Of a DNA stretch of 64,000 bases, positions 35,609 to 45,300 are shown in pieces; position 1 is the stretch's first letter; every line of letters starts with the position of its first letter. Origin of the DNA: JBPOHE01 sp052035915 (lineage in GTDB: Bacteria; Pseudomonadota; Gammaproteobacteria; Chromatiales; Chromatiaceae); contig JBPOHE010000059.1 in assembly GCA_052035915.1 (NCBI GenBank), positions 21,992 through 85,991 on the forward strand, in the 5' to 3' direction. A program made the position numbers and the translations under genes. The notes below the pieces were generated by a model, which saw only the letters and a list, made by a program, of their open reading frames with translations, ran no database searches and was not told the DNA's origin.

Positions 35609-37255
35609 ATGTTATTGCGCGGTTTCTGTGCGGCAGGCCGGCCCCTATCTCGCAGAAAACAGGCGGTGACTTTAGGCATTCTTTTGTCCGGGGCATTGAT
35701 ACTTTTCACCCTGGTATTGCTGACTTCGCAAACATACGCGGATGGCGATGAAGCCGTCATAGGGATCATGGCCAAGCATGTGCTGACAAAGGGAGAACGA
35801 CATCTGTTTTTCTACGGTCAGCCGTATGGCGGAGGCGGTGCTATCGAGGCCTACTTCGCCGCCATCCCTTTTGCCGTCTTTGGCGTCTCCTCCATCGCCT
35901 TGAAATCCGTGGCCCTGTGTTGCTGGCTGGTGACCATCGGTCTGTGTTATCTGTTTTGTCTGCGGTATTACGAGTATGCGACCGCGATCATCTCATCCGT
36001 GATTCTCATAACGGCCACGGCCCTGATCGAATGGCATCTGAAAATGCGTGGTGGTTATGCGATAATCCCGATGTTGTTCATGATGATTCTGCTGTGTTTC
36101 GGTGACCTGGTCGATAAGGGCTCTCAAGGAGGCTGGCGGCTTTTTCTATTCGGTCTGTTTTGTGGCGTCGCCTACTATAACCTGGAACTCATCCTGCCAT
36201 TCCTGTTTACATTGATGCTTTTCAGCCTGTTCTGGCGGCCTGTCTTCTGGAAATGGAAATCGGTCCTGCTCATGGTGGCCGGGTTCGGCATCGGTGCCAG
36301 CCCGCTTTTATTATTCAATCTTACCCATGACTTTACCAACTTCAAATATGTGTTCGGCCAGGCGGATGGTTATGATGGGTTGAACCTGTTCTCGCCTTTG
36401 TACACATCACTAACCACCTATCTTCCCGGTTTTTTTGTCGGTCGCAATGTCGACCAATACCTCGGCCATCCACCCTTCAAGGCTTATCTCGAGTATGCCG
36501 TTTACCTTTTGCTATTCGGTTATCTGAGCCTGAAGACATGGCCACGGGTTCGAATACTGGCCAGGTCTCTTGTTGCCCCGGGAGGGGATGGAGAGAAGGA
36601 CGCTCCAGCCGACATCGAAGTATTGCTCATTTTGTATGTATTGACGTACCTCATCATATTCTCCATTTCCGGCCGCCTGGCCTCGAGCCCGCGCTATCTC
36701 CTGCCTCTCTATCCCGCGCTGGCTCTGGTCGCCGCTCGCGGAGTCGCTCGGCTAGGCTGTGATCAGAATCCCCTGCTCAAGGTTGGTGGCATCGTTCTCC
36801 TGAGTACGCTCGTCGTCTTGGGTTCCATCAATCACTTCTCCTACATCGGTCAAAGCTGGGTGAACGATGATGTATTTATCCAGGGACAGGGGCGGGTCAA
36901 TCGCAAGACCTCGGGTGCTACCATTCCGGCGCTTATCGATTATCTGAGCAAAAGGCGGGTATCTCGGGTATGGTGCACCTATTTCGTTCAATGGCGGTTG
37001 GTTTTCGAGAGCAATGAGGTAATTATCGCCAGTTCGAAAAACCTGAGTCCCGGCGACCTTCGGTATCCCTTATACGATGCTACCGTTTGGAGGAAAACAG
37101 GACCGGAAGCGATAATTCTGCATCACGAAGACACACAATTAGCGTCATTACTCAAACAACCCATGGCGAAGACGTGGGAACGGGAAGCGATTGGTGAGTA
37201 TGTGGTCCTTATACCCAAGCCTGGCATGTTGAGCACAATCCCCTTTGTCAAATGA
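35609..37255 (+). CDS. GT39/ArnT-like membrane glycosyltransferase
   Basis: A 548-residue protein with about 11 membrane helices. Just after the first helix comes YADGDEAVIGIMAKHVL, then FYGQPYGGGGAIEAYF, the first-loop acidic motif of GT-C/PMT-type transferases that use a polyprenyl-phosphate sugar. A soluble C-terminal periplasmic part (about 430-548) follows. ATG 35609 has GGAG six bases upstream; a TTG four codons earlier is the alternative. It would modify a lipid or protein on the periplasmic side. No sugar operon is attached. Confidence 0.8.
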   Translation: MLLRGFCAAGRPLSRRKQAVTLGILLSGALILFTLVLLTSQTYADGDEAVIGIMAKHVLTKGERHLFFYGQPYGGGGAIEAYFAAIPFAVFGVSSIALKSVALCCWLVTIGLCYLFCLRYYEYATAIISSVILITATALIEWHLKMRGGYAIIPMLFMMILLCFGDLVDKGSQGGWRLFLFGLFCGVAYYNLELILPFLFTLMLFSLFWRPVFWKWKSVLLMVAGFGIGASPLLLFNLTHDFTNFKYVFGQADGYDGLNLFSPLYTSLTTYLPGFFVGRNVDQYLGHPPFKAYLEYAVYLLLFGYLSLKTWPRVRILARSLVAPGGDGEKDAPADIEVLLILYVLTYLIIFSISGRLASSPRYLLPLYPALALVAARGVARLGCDQNPLLKVGGIVLLSTLVVLGSINHFSYIGQSWVNDDVFIQGQGRVNRKTSGATIPALIDYLSKRRVSRVWCTYFVQWRLVFESNEVIIASSKNLSPGDLRYPLYDATVWRKTGPEAIILHHEDTQLASLLKQPMAKTWEREAIGEYVVLIPKPGMLSTIPFVK

Positions 37256-37562
37256 GTCCATGTCATATTCTGACTGGCGCGTTATTTCAGCGAGAAAGAG
37301 AGGCGCCGTCATTCCGGCCGGGAAGCCGGAATCCCTTGGGGACGCCGAAACAGAAGGGAGAGGCTCAAGCGACAAGACCGGCTGTACCCCTTCACGGCAC
37401 TCGCCAGCAGGCGGGGATTGGGTTCAGGGCGACGTTTCCACCCCTCGCAGCCGGGCGCTGTAGTGACTTTTCCGGTCTTGAGCGAATATCCTTTGGTCGA
37501 TCCCCGCCGGACAGAGTCTGAGCGGGCTTGTATTCCTTTCATTCCCGGATAGGCTTGGATTT
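37256..37562. repeat. Gap with hairpin repeat shared with 28.7 kb
   Basis: At 37281-37335 GTTATTTCAGCGAGAAAGAG is followed by GCCGTCATTCCGGCCGGGAA-GCCGGAAT, a stem-loop of ATTCCGGC/GCCGGAAT. A near copy is at 28705-28756. Nothing else is seen in this stretch. Confidence 0.55.
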
Positions 37563-37973
37563 ATGGACGCGCCCTACTCAGACCTCATCAAACACCGGGT
37601 CATCCACTTCAACCCCTTGCACCCAGAGCCCGACCAGGCCGGGGCGGCGGCGTTGCGCCTCCAGGGTATCCCCGGTATGCGGCTGGTCAGGCCTTTGAAT
37701 GGGCTGACCCTGGAGGTCAGCTACGATCTGCTGCAAATCACCCTGGAATGCGTCCAACGCTTCCTGGACGACTGGGGCTTTCACCTCGACAACGGCCTCT
37801 TGTACAAGCTGCAACGTGCCCTGTACACCTATACCGAAACCACCGAACGGGATAACCTGGGTTGCCCACGCGGGACCACCAACTGCACCCAACGCATCTT
37901 CGCCAACCAGTTTGCACGCCAGAACCACGATTGCCGGGACCAACGTCCGGAGCATTGGCGACACTATCTCTGA
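37563..37973 (+). CDS. Conserved hypothetical protein before moeB-like gene
   Basis: A 136-residue protein with a central region reading GLTLEVSYDLLQITLECVQR and a C-terminal part with three Cys and several His (CPRGTTNCTQRIF, HDC). I do not recognise a family. It is transcribed toward a MoeB/ThiF protein 27 bases downstream, so it may be a substrate or partner of the sulfur-carrier activation step; that is inference from position only. Confidence 0.6.
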   Translation: MDAPYSDLIKHRVIHFNPLHPEPDQAGAAALRLQGIPGMRLVRPLNGLTLEVSYDLLQITLECVQRFLDDWGFHLDNGLLYKLQRALYTYTETTERDNLGCPRGTTNCTQRIFANQFARQNHDCRDQRPEHWRHYL

Positions 37974-38000
37974 GTCGGCCTTTCCGGGTCTTCCCCACCG

Positions 38001-38747
38001 ATGAACGACGACCAACTGCTGCGCTACAGCCGTCAGATCATGCTGCCCGAGATCGGCATCGAGGGTCAGGAGCGATTGCGTCGGTCGCGGGTCCTCATCC
38101 TCGGGCTCGGCGGCCTGGGTTCACCGGTGGCCATGTACCTGGCCGCGGCGGGCGTAGGCCATCTGCTGCTGGCGGACGGGGATCGGGTCGATCTCAGCAA
38201 TCTCCAACGCCAGATCGCCCATACCACCGGGCGTATCGGCCAGTCCAAGGTCGGTTCGGCCCGACACAGCCTGCGGGCGATCAATCCCGAGGTGGAGGTC
38301 GAATGTCTGGAGACCAGACTCCAAGCCGAGGCGCTGCAAGCCGAGGTCGAAAGGGTCGATCTGGTGGTGGATGCCTCGGACAATTTTCCCACCCGCTTTG
38401 CACTCAATCTGGCCTGTCATCGTAGCGGCAAGCCCCTGGTCTCCGGGGCCGCGATCCGCTGGGAGGGCCAGGTCGCCGTATTCGGCGGCCAGCCCGGCGG
38501 CCCCTGCTATCGCTGCCTCTATCCGGAGGCCGGCACGGAGGAAACGACTTGCGCGGAGAATGGTATCCTGGCCCCGGTGGCGGGTATCGTCGGGAGTATC
38601 CAGGCCACCGAAGCCATCAAGCTCCTCGGCCTGGCCGGAACACCGCTGTTGGGGCGTCTGCTGCTGGTCGACGCCCTGCGCATGGAGTGGCGACAATTCA
38701 CACTGACACCGGACCCGGCTTGTCCGGTATGTTCAGGGGGACGCTAG
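38001..38747 (+). CDS. moeB: MoeB/ThiF/HesA-type adenylyltransferase
   Basis: A 248-residue E1-like enzyme that adenylates the C-terminus of a ubiquitin-like sulfur carrier (MoaD or ThiS). Seen: RYSRQIMLPEIGIEGQERL, the Rossmann loop ILGLGGLGSPVAMYLAAAGV, DRVDLSNLQRQI, the ATP-binding DASDNFPTR and the zinc-binding pairs CYRC and CPVC. It lacks the rhodanese domain of fused forms. Without a carrier gene nearby, molybdopterin and thiamine roles cannot be separated, so the symbol is tentative. Confidence 0.85.
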   Translation: MNDDQLLRYSRQIMLPEIGIEGQERLRRSRVLILGLGGLGSPVAMYLAAAGVGHLLLADGDRVDLSNLQRQIAHTTGRIGQSKVGSARHSLRAINPEVEVECLETRLQAEALQAEVERVDLVVDASDNFPTRFALNLACHRSGKPLVSGAAIRWEGQVAVFGGQPGGPCYRCLYPEAGTEETTCAENGILAPVAGIVGSIQATEAIKLLGLAGTPLLGRLLLVDALRMEWRQFTLTPDPACPVCSGGR

Positions 38748-38942
38748 CTTTTCCGGATAGGTTCTTCGCTTCCGCGATAGATCTCGCCCAGACCTTGGAA
38801 ACCTCTTTCCCGATCTGTAATCATCGCCTTCCACAACGGTCGTTCGGACACCAGACAGCGATTCAATCCTTATGCTAGTGGTACAAAAAACGCCCAAGGT
38901 TATTTCCTAATCCGGTTGATGATCCCACGGGTCTTTACGTCG

Positions 38943-39971
38943 ATGAAACTAACCAAAGTTTGCTGGTTCGTTGGCCTCTTCCTGAGCCTGAGCTTCTGTT
39001 CACTCGCCAAGGCCGGCGCCCTACTTGAAGCGGTCAAGAAGCGTGACTTGCTGAGGTGTGGGGTGAGCGAGGGAATCCCAGGCTTCTCCGAGCAGGACGC
39101 CAAGGGGGACTGGCGTGGACTCGACGCGGACTTCTGTCGTGCGGTGGCGGCGGCGGTCCTGGGCGATGCGGCCAAGGTCGAGTTCATCTCCCTGAAAGCC
39201 TCCACCCGCTTCCCGGCGCTGCAATCCCGAGCGATCGACCTGCTGGTGCGCAACACCACCTGGAGTTTCACCCGCGAGGTGCTGTTGAAGGTGCAGTTTC
39301 CGGCGGTGCTCTTCTATGATGGCCAGGGTTTTCTCGTACCCTCGGCCTCCGGCATCACTCAGCCGACGCAGTTGCAGGAGGCGAAGATATGCGTGGAAAA
39401 GGGTACCAACCATCTGCGCAATCTGGAGGACTATGGCGCGGCCCATGGTCTGCGCTGGCAGCCCCTGGTCATGGATTCAGCCCGGGAAACGGCTGAAGCC
39501 TTCTTTTCCGGTCGCTGTCAGGCTTACAGCTCGGATGCTTCCCAATTGGTGGCTGTGCGTTTGTGGGCACCCAGTGGTCCAGACGCCTTCAGGATTCTGC
39601 CCGAACGCATCTCCAAGGAACCCCTGGGTCCGGCGGTCTTGGGGGGGGATCAAGACTGGATCAGCCTCGTACGCTGGGTGTTCTACGCCCTGGTGCTGGC
39701 CGAGGAAACCGGGGTTACCGCCAACACCATTGAAACCAAACTGGCCGAAGGCCGAGGATCTCTTTCGCGGCTGTCCCAGGACGAGAAGAAGCTACTGGCA
39801 CGCAACCTCGGCGTGACTCCGGGGTGGGCGGTGCGGGCCATCAAGGCGGTAGGCAACTATGGCGAGATGTACGAGCGCAACCTCGGCCAGGGGAGTCCGC
39901 TGAAGATCGAGCGGGGACCAAACCGCCTTTGGACCCATGGCGGTCTGATGTACGCCCCACCAATCGACTGA
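38943..39971 (+). CDS. AapJ-like amino-acid solute-binding protein
   Basis: A 342-residue periplasmic binding protein of the general L-amino-acid type. A signal peptide (KVCWFVGLFLSLSFCSLAKA) is followed by LLRCGVSEGIPGFSEQDAKG, WRGLDADFCRAVAAAVLGD and NTTWSFTREV, which match AapJ. ATG 38943 is preferred over 38916. No ABC permease or ATPase follows; instead a secondary-transporter gene begins 16 bases downstream. The domain may act as a receptor or feed that transporter. Confidence 0.82.
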   Translation: MKLTKVCWFVGLFLSLSFCSLAKAGALLEAVKKRDLLRCGVSEGIPGFSEQDAKGDWRGLDADFCRAVAAAVLGDAAKVEFISLKASTRFPALQSRAIDLLVRNTTWSFTREVLLKVQFPAVLFYDGQGFLVPSASGITQPTQLQEAKICVEKGTNHLRNLEDYGAAHGLRWQPLVMDSARETAEAFFSGRCQAYSSDASQLVAVRLWAPSGPDAFRILPERISKEPLGPAVLGGDQDWISLVRWVFYALVLAEETGVTANTIETKLAEGRGSLSRLSQDEKKLLARNLGVTPGWAVRAIKAVGNYGEMYERNLGQGSPLKIERGPNRLWTHGGLMYAPPID

Positions 39972-39987
39972 GAAGAGGGAATCCGTC

Positions 39988-41328
39988 ATGACTGAATTGC
40001 AGATCTACCTGACTGTAGGGGTATTCACTGGTGTTATCCTGCTGATCGCGCTGGATGTCATCGACATGGCGGTAGCCGCGCTGACTGGGGTGTGCGTCCT
40101 GCTGGCGCTGGGGTTGCTGGATACCAATGACTTGGTGGATGCCATGAAAACTGCTGGCGGCCCCCTCGCTTTGCTGTTTGGCGGTATGGTGGTGGCACGC
40201 ATGCTGGCAAAGACGGGAATTTTCGAGCGGGTGGGGGATAGGTTCTTACGCGCGACCGGCGGCAGTGGCAAGCGTTTCCTCATCTTCTTGGTGGTGCTGG
40301 TGGCCCCCGTCTGCGCCTTTTTGCCGAACGCCACTACGGTGATTCTCGTGGCACCGATCATCATCGGCGTAACACGCGCACTGAAGGTCGATTTTGTTGG
40401 CCCGATGATCCTTACCGCCATCCTCAGCAACTCGGCAGGGCTCCTCACTCTGGTGGGCGACCCGGCAACCTTCCTGGTCGGCAGCTCCATCGGTATGTCT
40501 TTCGGCCAATACCTGAAGCAGGTGAGTCTGGGCGGTCTGTTGTCGGTCCTCGTCATCCTGCCCTTGCTACCACGTCTCATGCCACAGATCTGGAGCATGG
40601 GAATCGAACTGCCCTCAGCCGTAACCCCAAAGCCCATCGAACGACCGGTTTTCGTCCTGCTGTCTTTAACGGTGTTGGTAATCATGGTGCTGCTGTTTCT
40701 CTTCGGTGAAGAACTGCCGACCCGCATCGTTCCTCCATCCGTAGCCATCATCGGTGCCACCTTGGCGCTGCTCCTGATCTATGCCGCACGGGTCGAGCCG
40801 GTGGAGAACGTCCTGCGGGATGTGGACTGGAAAACCTTGGTATTTCTCGGCGCCATCTTCTGTTTGGTGCAGGCATTCACTAAAACCGGTCTGTTGCAGG
40901 GGCTTTCAGTTCAGCTCTATACCTGGTTCGGCACCAACTTTTCGCTGGTAGCCGTGCTGTTGTTGGCCGGCATCGGCGTACTCTCCAGCCTGCTGGCCAA
41001 TATCCCGGTAGTGGCCGCCTCACTGATCATGACCAAGGGCTACCTGGTGGCGGCCGAGGCGGTGCCGGAGATAGCCTTGGCCGCTGGTTTCACCGACTGG
41101 CCTGCCACCACCCTGCCTGTGTTCGTTGCCATGATGTTCGGCGCCACCCTTGGAGGGAACGCCACCCTGATCGGCGCCTCAGCGAACATCGTCAGTGTCG
41201 GCATCTGCTCCACCCATGGCGAGCGGGTGAGCTTTGGGCGCTTCATGCGCTATGGCCTGCCGATCACACTGGTGCAGCTGCTCCTTGGAACCCTGTATGT
41301 GCTGGGAATGCTGTGGTTCCAGGGTTAG
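39988..41328 (+). CDS. ArsB/NhaD-type (SLC13-like) anion or ion transporter
   Basis: A 446-residue protein with about 12 membrane helices. PVCAFLPNATTVILVAPIII is the ion-transporter superfamily loop with the NATT signature, and the second half repeats it in GATLGGNATLIGASANIVS. The family includes ArsB, NhaD, CitM and sulfate or dicarboxylate carriers; the substrate cannot be told from sequence. It is 16 bases after the solute-binding gene, so a shared transcript is likely. Confidence 0.82.
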   Translation: MTELQIYLTVGVFTGVILLIALDVIDMAVAALTGVCVLLALGLLDTNDLVDAMKTAGGPLALLFGGMVVARMLAKTGIFERVGDRFLRATGGSGKRFLIFLVVLVAPVCAFLPNATTVILVAPIIIGVTRALKVDFVGPMILTAILSNSAGLLTLVGDPATFLVGSSIGMSFGQYLKQVSLGGLLSVLVILPLLPRLMPQIWSMGIELPSAVTPKPIERPVFVLLSLTVLVIMVLLFLFGEELPTRIVPPSVAIIGATLALLLIYAARVEPVENVLRDVDWKTLVFLGAIFCLVQAFTKTGLLQGLSVQLYTWFGTNFSLVAVLLLAGIGVLSSLLANIPVVAASLIMTKGYLVAAEAVPEIALAAGFTDWPATTLPVFVAMMFGATLGGNATLIGASANIVSVGICSTHGERVSFGRFMRYGLPITLVQLLLGTLYVLGMLWFQG

Positions 41329-41435
41329 ATTCAAGAGGTGTCGATGCCCGCCCCGCGTTTTTCCGGCAACAACCAGTTGGAGCATGTGACAGTTATTTGC
41401 GGATAGCCTCTTACCAAGGCCAAATAGGTCACCGC

Positions 41436-41621
41436 TTAGAAGCTGTTTGGAAACCCTCGCCTCCCGGGCATTGAGCGGAAAGGCCCGATTTTCGTTCTCA
41501 TATTAGCAACAAATAAAGAAATAAAGCCTATATTGTTCTCTTTTTGAGAACGATAATCACAGGCACAGACCTTGGCCCCGAGGCGCGGAGTCTGTAACGA
41601 GACCTTCCAAACAGCTTCTTA
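41436..41621 (+). mobile_element. MITE-like element carrying GTTCTC/GAGAAC repeat, copy 6
   Basis: GAAGCTGTTTGGAA at 41439-41452 and its exact reverse complement TTCCAAACAGCTTC at 41605-41618 form 14-bp terminal inverted repeats. Both ends are flanked by TTA (41436-41438 and 41619-41621), as expected for a 3-bp target duplication of the IS5 type. Inside lie CCCGGGCATTGAG, GTTCTCATATTAGCAAC (a decayed hairpin) and ATTGTTCTCTTTTTGAGAAC. The 180-bp element has no protein-coding frame. Confidence 0.7.
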
Positions 41622-42078
41622 CGCGGATCTCGATCCGCGCCAACATGAGTCAGGGAATTGGCGTGCGTGGGATATCGAAATCGGCCATGGCGCCCTCCGC
41701 CCGCTGTCGATGAGCGTTCGAGCCACGGACTCGGAGTGGGTCGAAGTCTTCTGCCGCTTTGCGTTCCAATCCTGATTCCGGTGGGAGAGACGGCCAATGG
41801 AATGCTTTCGGCGTTTTCCCGGCCCCAAGGGCGTTAGACTTGGCGTCCAAACACTGGGAGATAGAACGCCGGCAATCCTTCCGACCGAGCCTCGAGCCGG
41901 TTTACAAGACCTTCATGGTCGCTGCGCTTATCATTTGTGTCGAGTTGTGGTTGCGAGGCACTCTGGGGCGGTCCCAGTCTGCTTTTCCCCTCAACAACAG
42001 CGGGAGAATGGGTTAGGCTGTAGGCAGTAATTTCCGGCTCCATCCCGGAGCCAGGGTGCAATAGGCGGGGATTGACTC
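41622..42078 (+). other. Gap upstream of DUF1631 gene
   Basis: About 450 bases with no convincing gene. A small GCGGATCTCGATCCGCG palindrome abuts the MITE-like element. Short open frames overlap on both strands without family resemblance. The promoter of the DUF1631 gene is probably here. Confidence 0.35.
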
Positions 42079-44352
42079 ATGTCGAACCAAGGACAACAAC
42101 GTATCCACGAATCCGCATTGGCGAAATGCCGTCTATTGGCCATGGAAAGGATGGAGGAGCAGATTGAGCAGTTGTTCAACGATGCCCCGGAAGCCTTTTT
42201 CCAGTTTGCCGAGAAGGCAGGAACGGATACCGCGAGGAGCGGCCTGTTGGGGGCGAGCCATACCGTCACCAAGAATAGGCGCGAGATTCGCGACGCCTTT
42301 GCCACCCGGTTCAATCAGGCCTTCGAGTCCATCGGTCGGCAGGATCCGTCGCGGGCACAGTTTGCGGCCGATGCTGGGGACGAGAGCGAGATGAGATTGC
42401 TGGATCTGGGAGAGATGGAGGAGCAGATTGCGGTCAAAAAGCTCATCAATCGGACCCAGAACGAGAACTTTTCCGAACTCTATGCCTTGCGCCAGCGTTT
42501 TTCCCTGATCAATGGCGGCAACCTGCTACGGGAAGATCAGGTTCCCGCGGGGCCGGCTCATCTGGTGGTGACCTTCCGCGATGCCATCAAGCCGCTGGGT
42601 ATGGAGTTCAAATTCAAGGTCATGCTCTATGCCTTGTTCGACAAGTATGTCCTCAAGAATGCCTGGGAACTCTATCAAGCCCTCAATGAGAGTCTGAAGG
42701 CCGACGGGGTTCTGCCCAATCTGGTGCATATCTCGAAACCCCAGGGGGCCGCGGCTGGAAGCCCGCCCCAGGCCAAGCCTCCCCAGTCGCAGGCCCAGGC
42801 GGCGAAGAAGGAGAAGAGTAAAACGCTCGGCGATGAGCTCTTCGGCTCCATCCTCTCCCTCATGGCGGAAAAGCGTTCCCGCGGCGATGGCATGGTGGCC
42901 GGGTCCATCGGCCTGGATGGACAGGTCTATGAACCTGTGCCGCGGGAAACCCTGGTGCAGACGATCAGCAACATCCAGACCAGTCAGCCCTCACCCTTTG
43001 CCGACGCCTTCGTCAGTCGGCAGGCCGCCGCCGACTTCATGGACGACGCCCAATTCCTGGAAAAGGCGAAGTCTCTCCTGGTGGGAGAGCGGGAGCAACT
43101 GTTCCAGGAGATCAAGCCGCAACAGATGACCTCGGCCGATCATGACGTCATCGAGATCGTCGGTTTTATGTTCGAGTACATGCTCAACGAGGAAGCCCTG
43201 CCCAATCTCGCCAAGGCCCTCATGAGTCGCTTACATACCCCTTATCTCAAGGCCGCTATGTTGGATAACAGTATGTTGGACAACAGCGAGCATCATGGCT
43301 GGCAGTTGTTGAACCTCATGGTGGAGTCGGGTTGCTCCTATGTGGACGAGCGGGATCCCAACTGGGGCATCTTTCCCGCTCTGCGCAAGGTGGTGGACCG
43401 GATCTTTGCCGAGTTCAAGGACAATATCGAACTCTTTTCCGACCTGCTGGAGCAATTGCGCATCAGCGTCAATGAGCAGAAGCGCAAGAATACGGCCCTG
43501 GAGCAGCGGGCCAAGGACTCGGCGGTGGGGATCGAAAAGTTTCAGACGGCGAAAAAGCGGGCGGGGGAAGAGATCTCGGCGCGTCTGAACAAAGAACCCA
43601 TGGTGCTGCCCGAGGTCGCCAACTTCCTGAAAAGCGCCTGGGTCGATCATCTGGTCATCATCTATCTGCGCGATACCCAGGGCGATAAGGGGAAACCCTG
43701 GGCGCAGACCCTCAAAGTGGCGGAGGATCTCATCGCCTTATGTAATCCGGTGGGGCAGGCCATGGTCCCCGGGGTGCTGGAGGAAAAACTCCAGAAGTTG
43801 CACAAGGATCTGGCCTTCGGCCTGGATACCATGGGGGGCGGGAATCCTCCGGAAGAATGGCCGCCCCTGGCCGAATTGCTCACCAGCTCCCAACGGCTGA
43901 TGCAGGCCCAGGCCATGTTGAGAGCCGAACGCCACGCCAAAAAGCTGACCCCGCCCAGTCCAGGGGCGGCGCTCCCCGGCGGGGAGGCCCGCCAGGAAAC
44001 GGCCCCTCGCTCCCGGGTCATTTCTGCCGAGGAACATAAACTCCTGGACAGGATCCGCAGCCTGGGCTATGGAACCTGGTTCGAGTTCAAGCGCGACGAG
44101 AATCTGCCCAAACGCCGTCTCAAGCTGTCCTGGTACAGCTCTTTGACCGATAACTGTCTCCTGGTGGATCGGGCCGGGATCAAGCAGGAGATCCGTTCGG
44201 CCTCCTCCCTGGCCGAGGATGTACTCGCGGGTCGGGCCAAGATCGTGTCTTCGGAAGAAACCCCTTTCGTCAGCCGGGCCCTGCGTTCCATCGCTTCGAT
44301 GCTGGGGAAGGCGGTCGGCAAGGGGAATGGAGCGAAAGAGTCACGGGAGTGA
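42079..44352 (+). CDS. DUF1631 family protein
   Basis: A 757-residue cytoplasmic protein of the DUF1631 family. It starts RIHESALAKCRLLAMERMEE, with KFKVMLYALFDKYV near 175-190, a Pro/Gln/Ala-rich linker near 225-245 and a C-terminal PilZ-like beta region (WFEFKRDENLPKRRLKLSWY). The family is restricted to proteobacteria, and members are proposed to bind c-di-GMP or act in regulation; the function is unknown. No partner gene is adjacent. The start ATG 42079 follows an AGGCGGGG-like site. Confidence 0.8.
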   Translation: MSNQGQQRIHESALAKCRLLAMERMEEQIEQLFNDAPEAFFQFAEKAGTDTARSGLLGASHTVTKNRREIRDAFATRFNQAFESIGRQDPSRAQFAADAGDESEMRLLDLGEMEEQIAVKKLINRTQNENFSELYALRQRFSLINGGNLLREDQVPAGPAHLVVTFRDAIKPLGMEFKFKVMLYALFDKYVLKNAWELYQALNESLKADGVLPNLVHISKPQGAAAGSPPQAKPPQSQAQAAKKEKSKTLGDELFGSILSLMAEKRSRGDGMVAGSIGLDGQVYEPVPRETLVQTISNIQTSQPSPFADAFVSRQAAADFMDDAQFLEKAKSLLVGEREQLFQEIKPQQMTSADHDVIEIVGFMFEYMLNEEALPNLAKALMSRLHTPYLKAAMLDNSMLDNSEHHGWQLLNLMVESGCSYVDERDPNWGIFPALRKVVDRIFAEFKDNIELFSDLLEQLRISVNEQKRKNTALEQRAKDSAVGIEKFQTAKKRAGEEISARLNKEPMVLPEVANFLKSAWVDHLVIIYLRDTQGDKGKPWAQTLKVAEDLIALCNPVGQAMVPGVLEEKLQKLHKDLAFGLDTMGGGNPPEEWPPLAELLTSSQRLMQAQAMLRAERHAKKLTPPSPGAALPGGEARQETAPRSRVISAEEHKLLDRIRSLGYGTWFEFKRDENLPKRRLKLSWYSSLTDNCLLVDRAGIKQEIRSASSLAEDVLAGRAKIVSSEETPFVSRALRSIASMLGKAVGKGNGAKESRE

Positions 44353-44396
44353 ACCAGGAGAGAGGCTCGACGCCAGCCGTCCGGAGCTGATTCCGT

Positions 44397-45017
44397 TCAG
44401 CTTTTTTTGCCCCAGAGATCATCCAGCCGTTGGTCGCGCCCGCACCGATAGCGATAGTAGGTGTAACGTAAGGGATTCTTTTTATAGAAATTCTGGTGGT
44501 AGTCCTCGGCCGCGTAGAAGCGGTCGGCGGGGCGGATCTCGGTCACGACCTGGTGTTGGAGCCGTCGCTCGATCTCGGCCTTTGATTGCTCGGCCAGCCG
44601 CTTTTCCTCCTCGCCTTGGTAGAAGATCGCCGACTGGTAGGTATCACCCCGGTCGCAGAACTGACCACCCCTGTCGAGGGGGTCCACATTGCGCCAATAC
44701 ACCTCCAGCAACCTTTGGTACTGGATTCGATCCGGATCGTAACGGATCTGGACGGCCTCGATGTGCCCAGTGGTATGGGAGGAGACCTCCGCATAGGTCG
44801 GATTCGGGGTATGGCCGCCGGTGTAACCCGAGGTCACCGAGATCACCCCGGGGAGTTCATCGAAGGGATGCACCATGCACCAGAAGCAACCACCGGCAAA
44901 GGTGGCCGTGGCGATCCTCTCGGCGGAGCCTGCTTTCTCGCTCGCGGCGGCCGGCCAGGCCAGGCCAAACAGCAGTCCGCATACTATTCCCCAGAAACCT
45001 GATCGCATCGTCTTCAT
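44397..45017 (-). CDS. msrA: Periplasmic peptide methionine sulfoxide reductase A
   Basis: A 206-residue enzyme that reduces methionine-S-sulfoxide. The catalytic motif is GGCFWCMVHPFDELPGV, with Cys44; GYTGGHTPNPTYAEV and HTTGHIEAV follow. A likely resolving Cys is in YRYRCGRDQRL near the C-terminus. The N-terminus (FWGIVCGLLFGLAWPAAASE) is a signal peptide, so this copy works in the periplasm. ATG 45017 is chosen, with GGAGA upstream; the longer frame to 45386 is not family-like. Confidence 0.92.
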   Translation of the reverse strand: MKTMRSGFWGIVCGLLFGLAWPAAASEKAGSAERIATATFAGGCFWCMVHPFDELPGVISVTSGYTGGHTPNPTYAEVSSHTTGHIEAVQIRYDPDRIQYQRLLEVYWRNVDPLDRGGQFCDRGDTYQSAIFYQGEEEKRLAEQSKAEIERRLQHQVVTEIRPADRFYAAEDYHQNFYKKNPLRYTYYRYRCGRDQRLDDLWGKKS

Positions 45018-45300
45018 TGCGTCTCCAATCGGGTCGGATGGCTTATGTCGTTCGATGCCGGGCAACAGCGCGAAGTTCCCGGAGCCGTTACATGAGGGGG
45101 GCGATATGCCCAGGTGCGTGGGAAGGTTTTGGTAGCCTGCCGCCCGGCGCTTGATCGTCCTTGCGGTCGCCACAATCTGTGAGACTGGTGTGGTTCTGCC
45201 GGTCGATGGCACTGGCGGGAACGAAAAGAGGGTTTCAGGGCGATGTTTCCGCCTTGAAACGGTTGGATGGTGAATCAGGCAAGTATGAAAAGGACGGATC

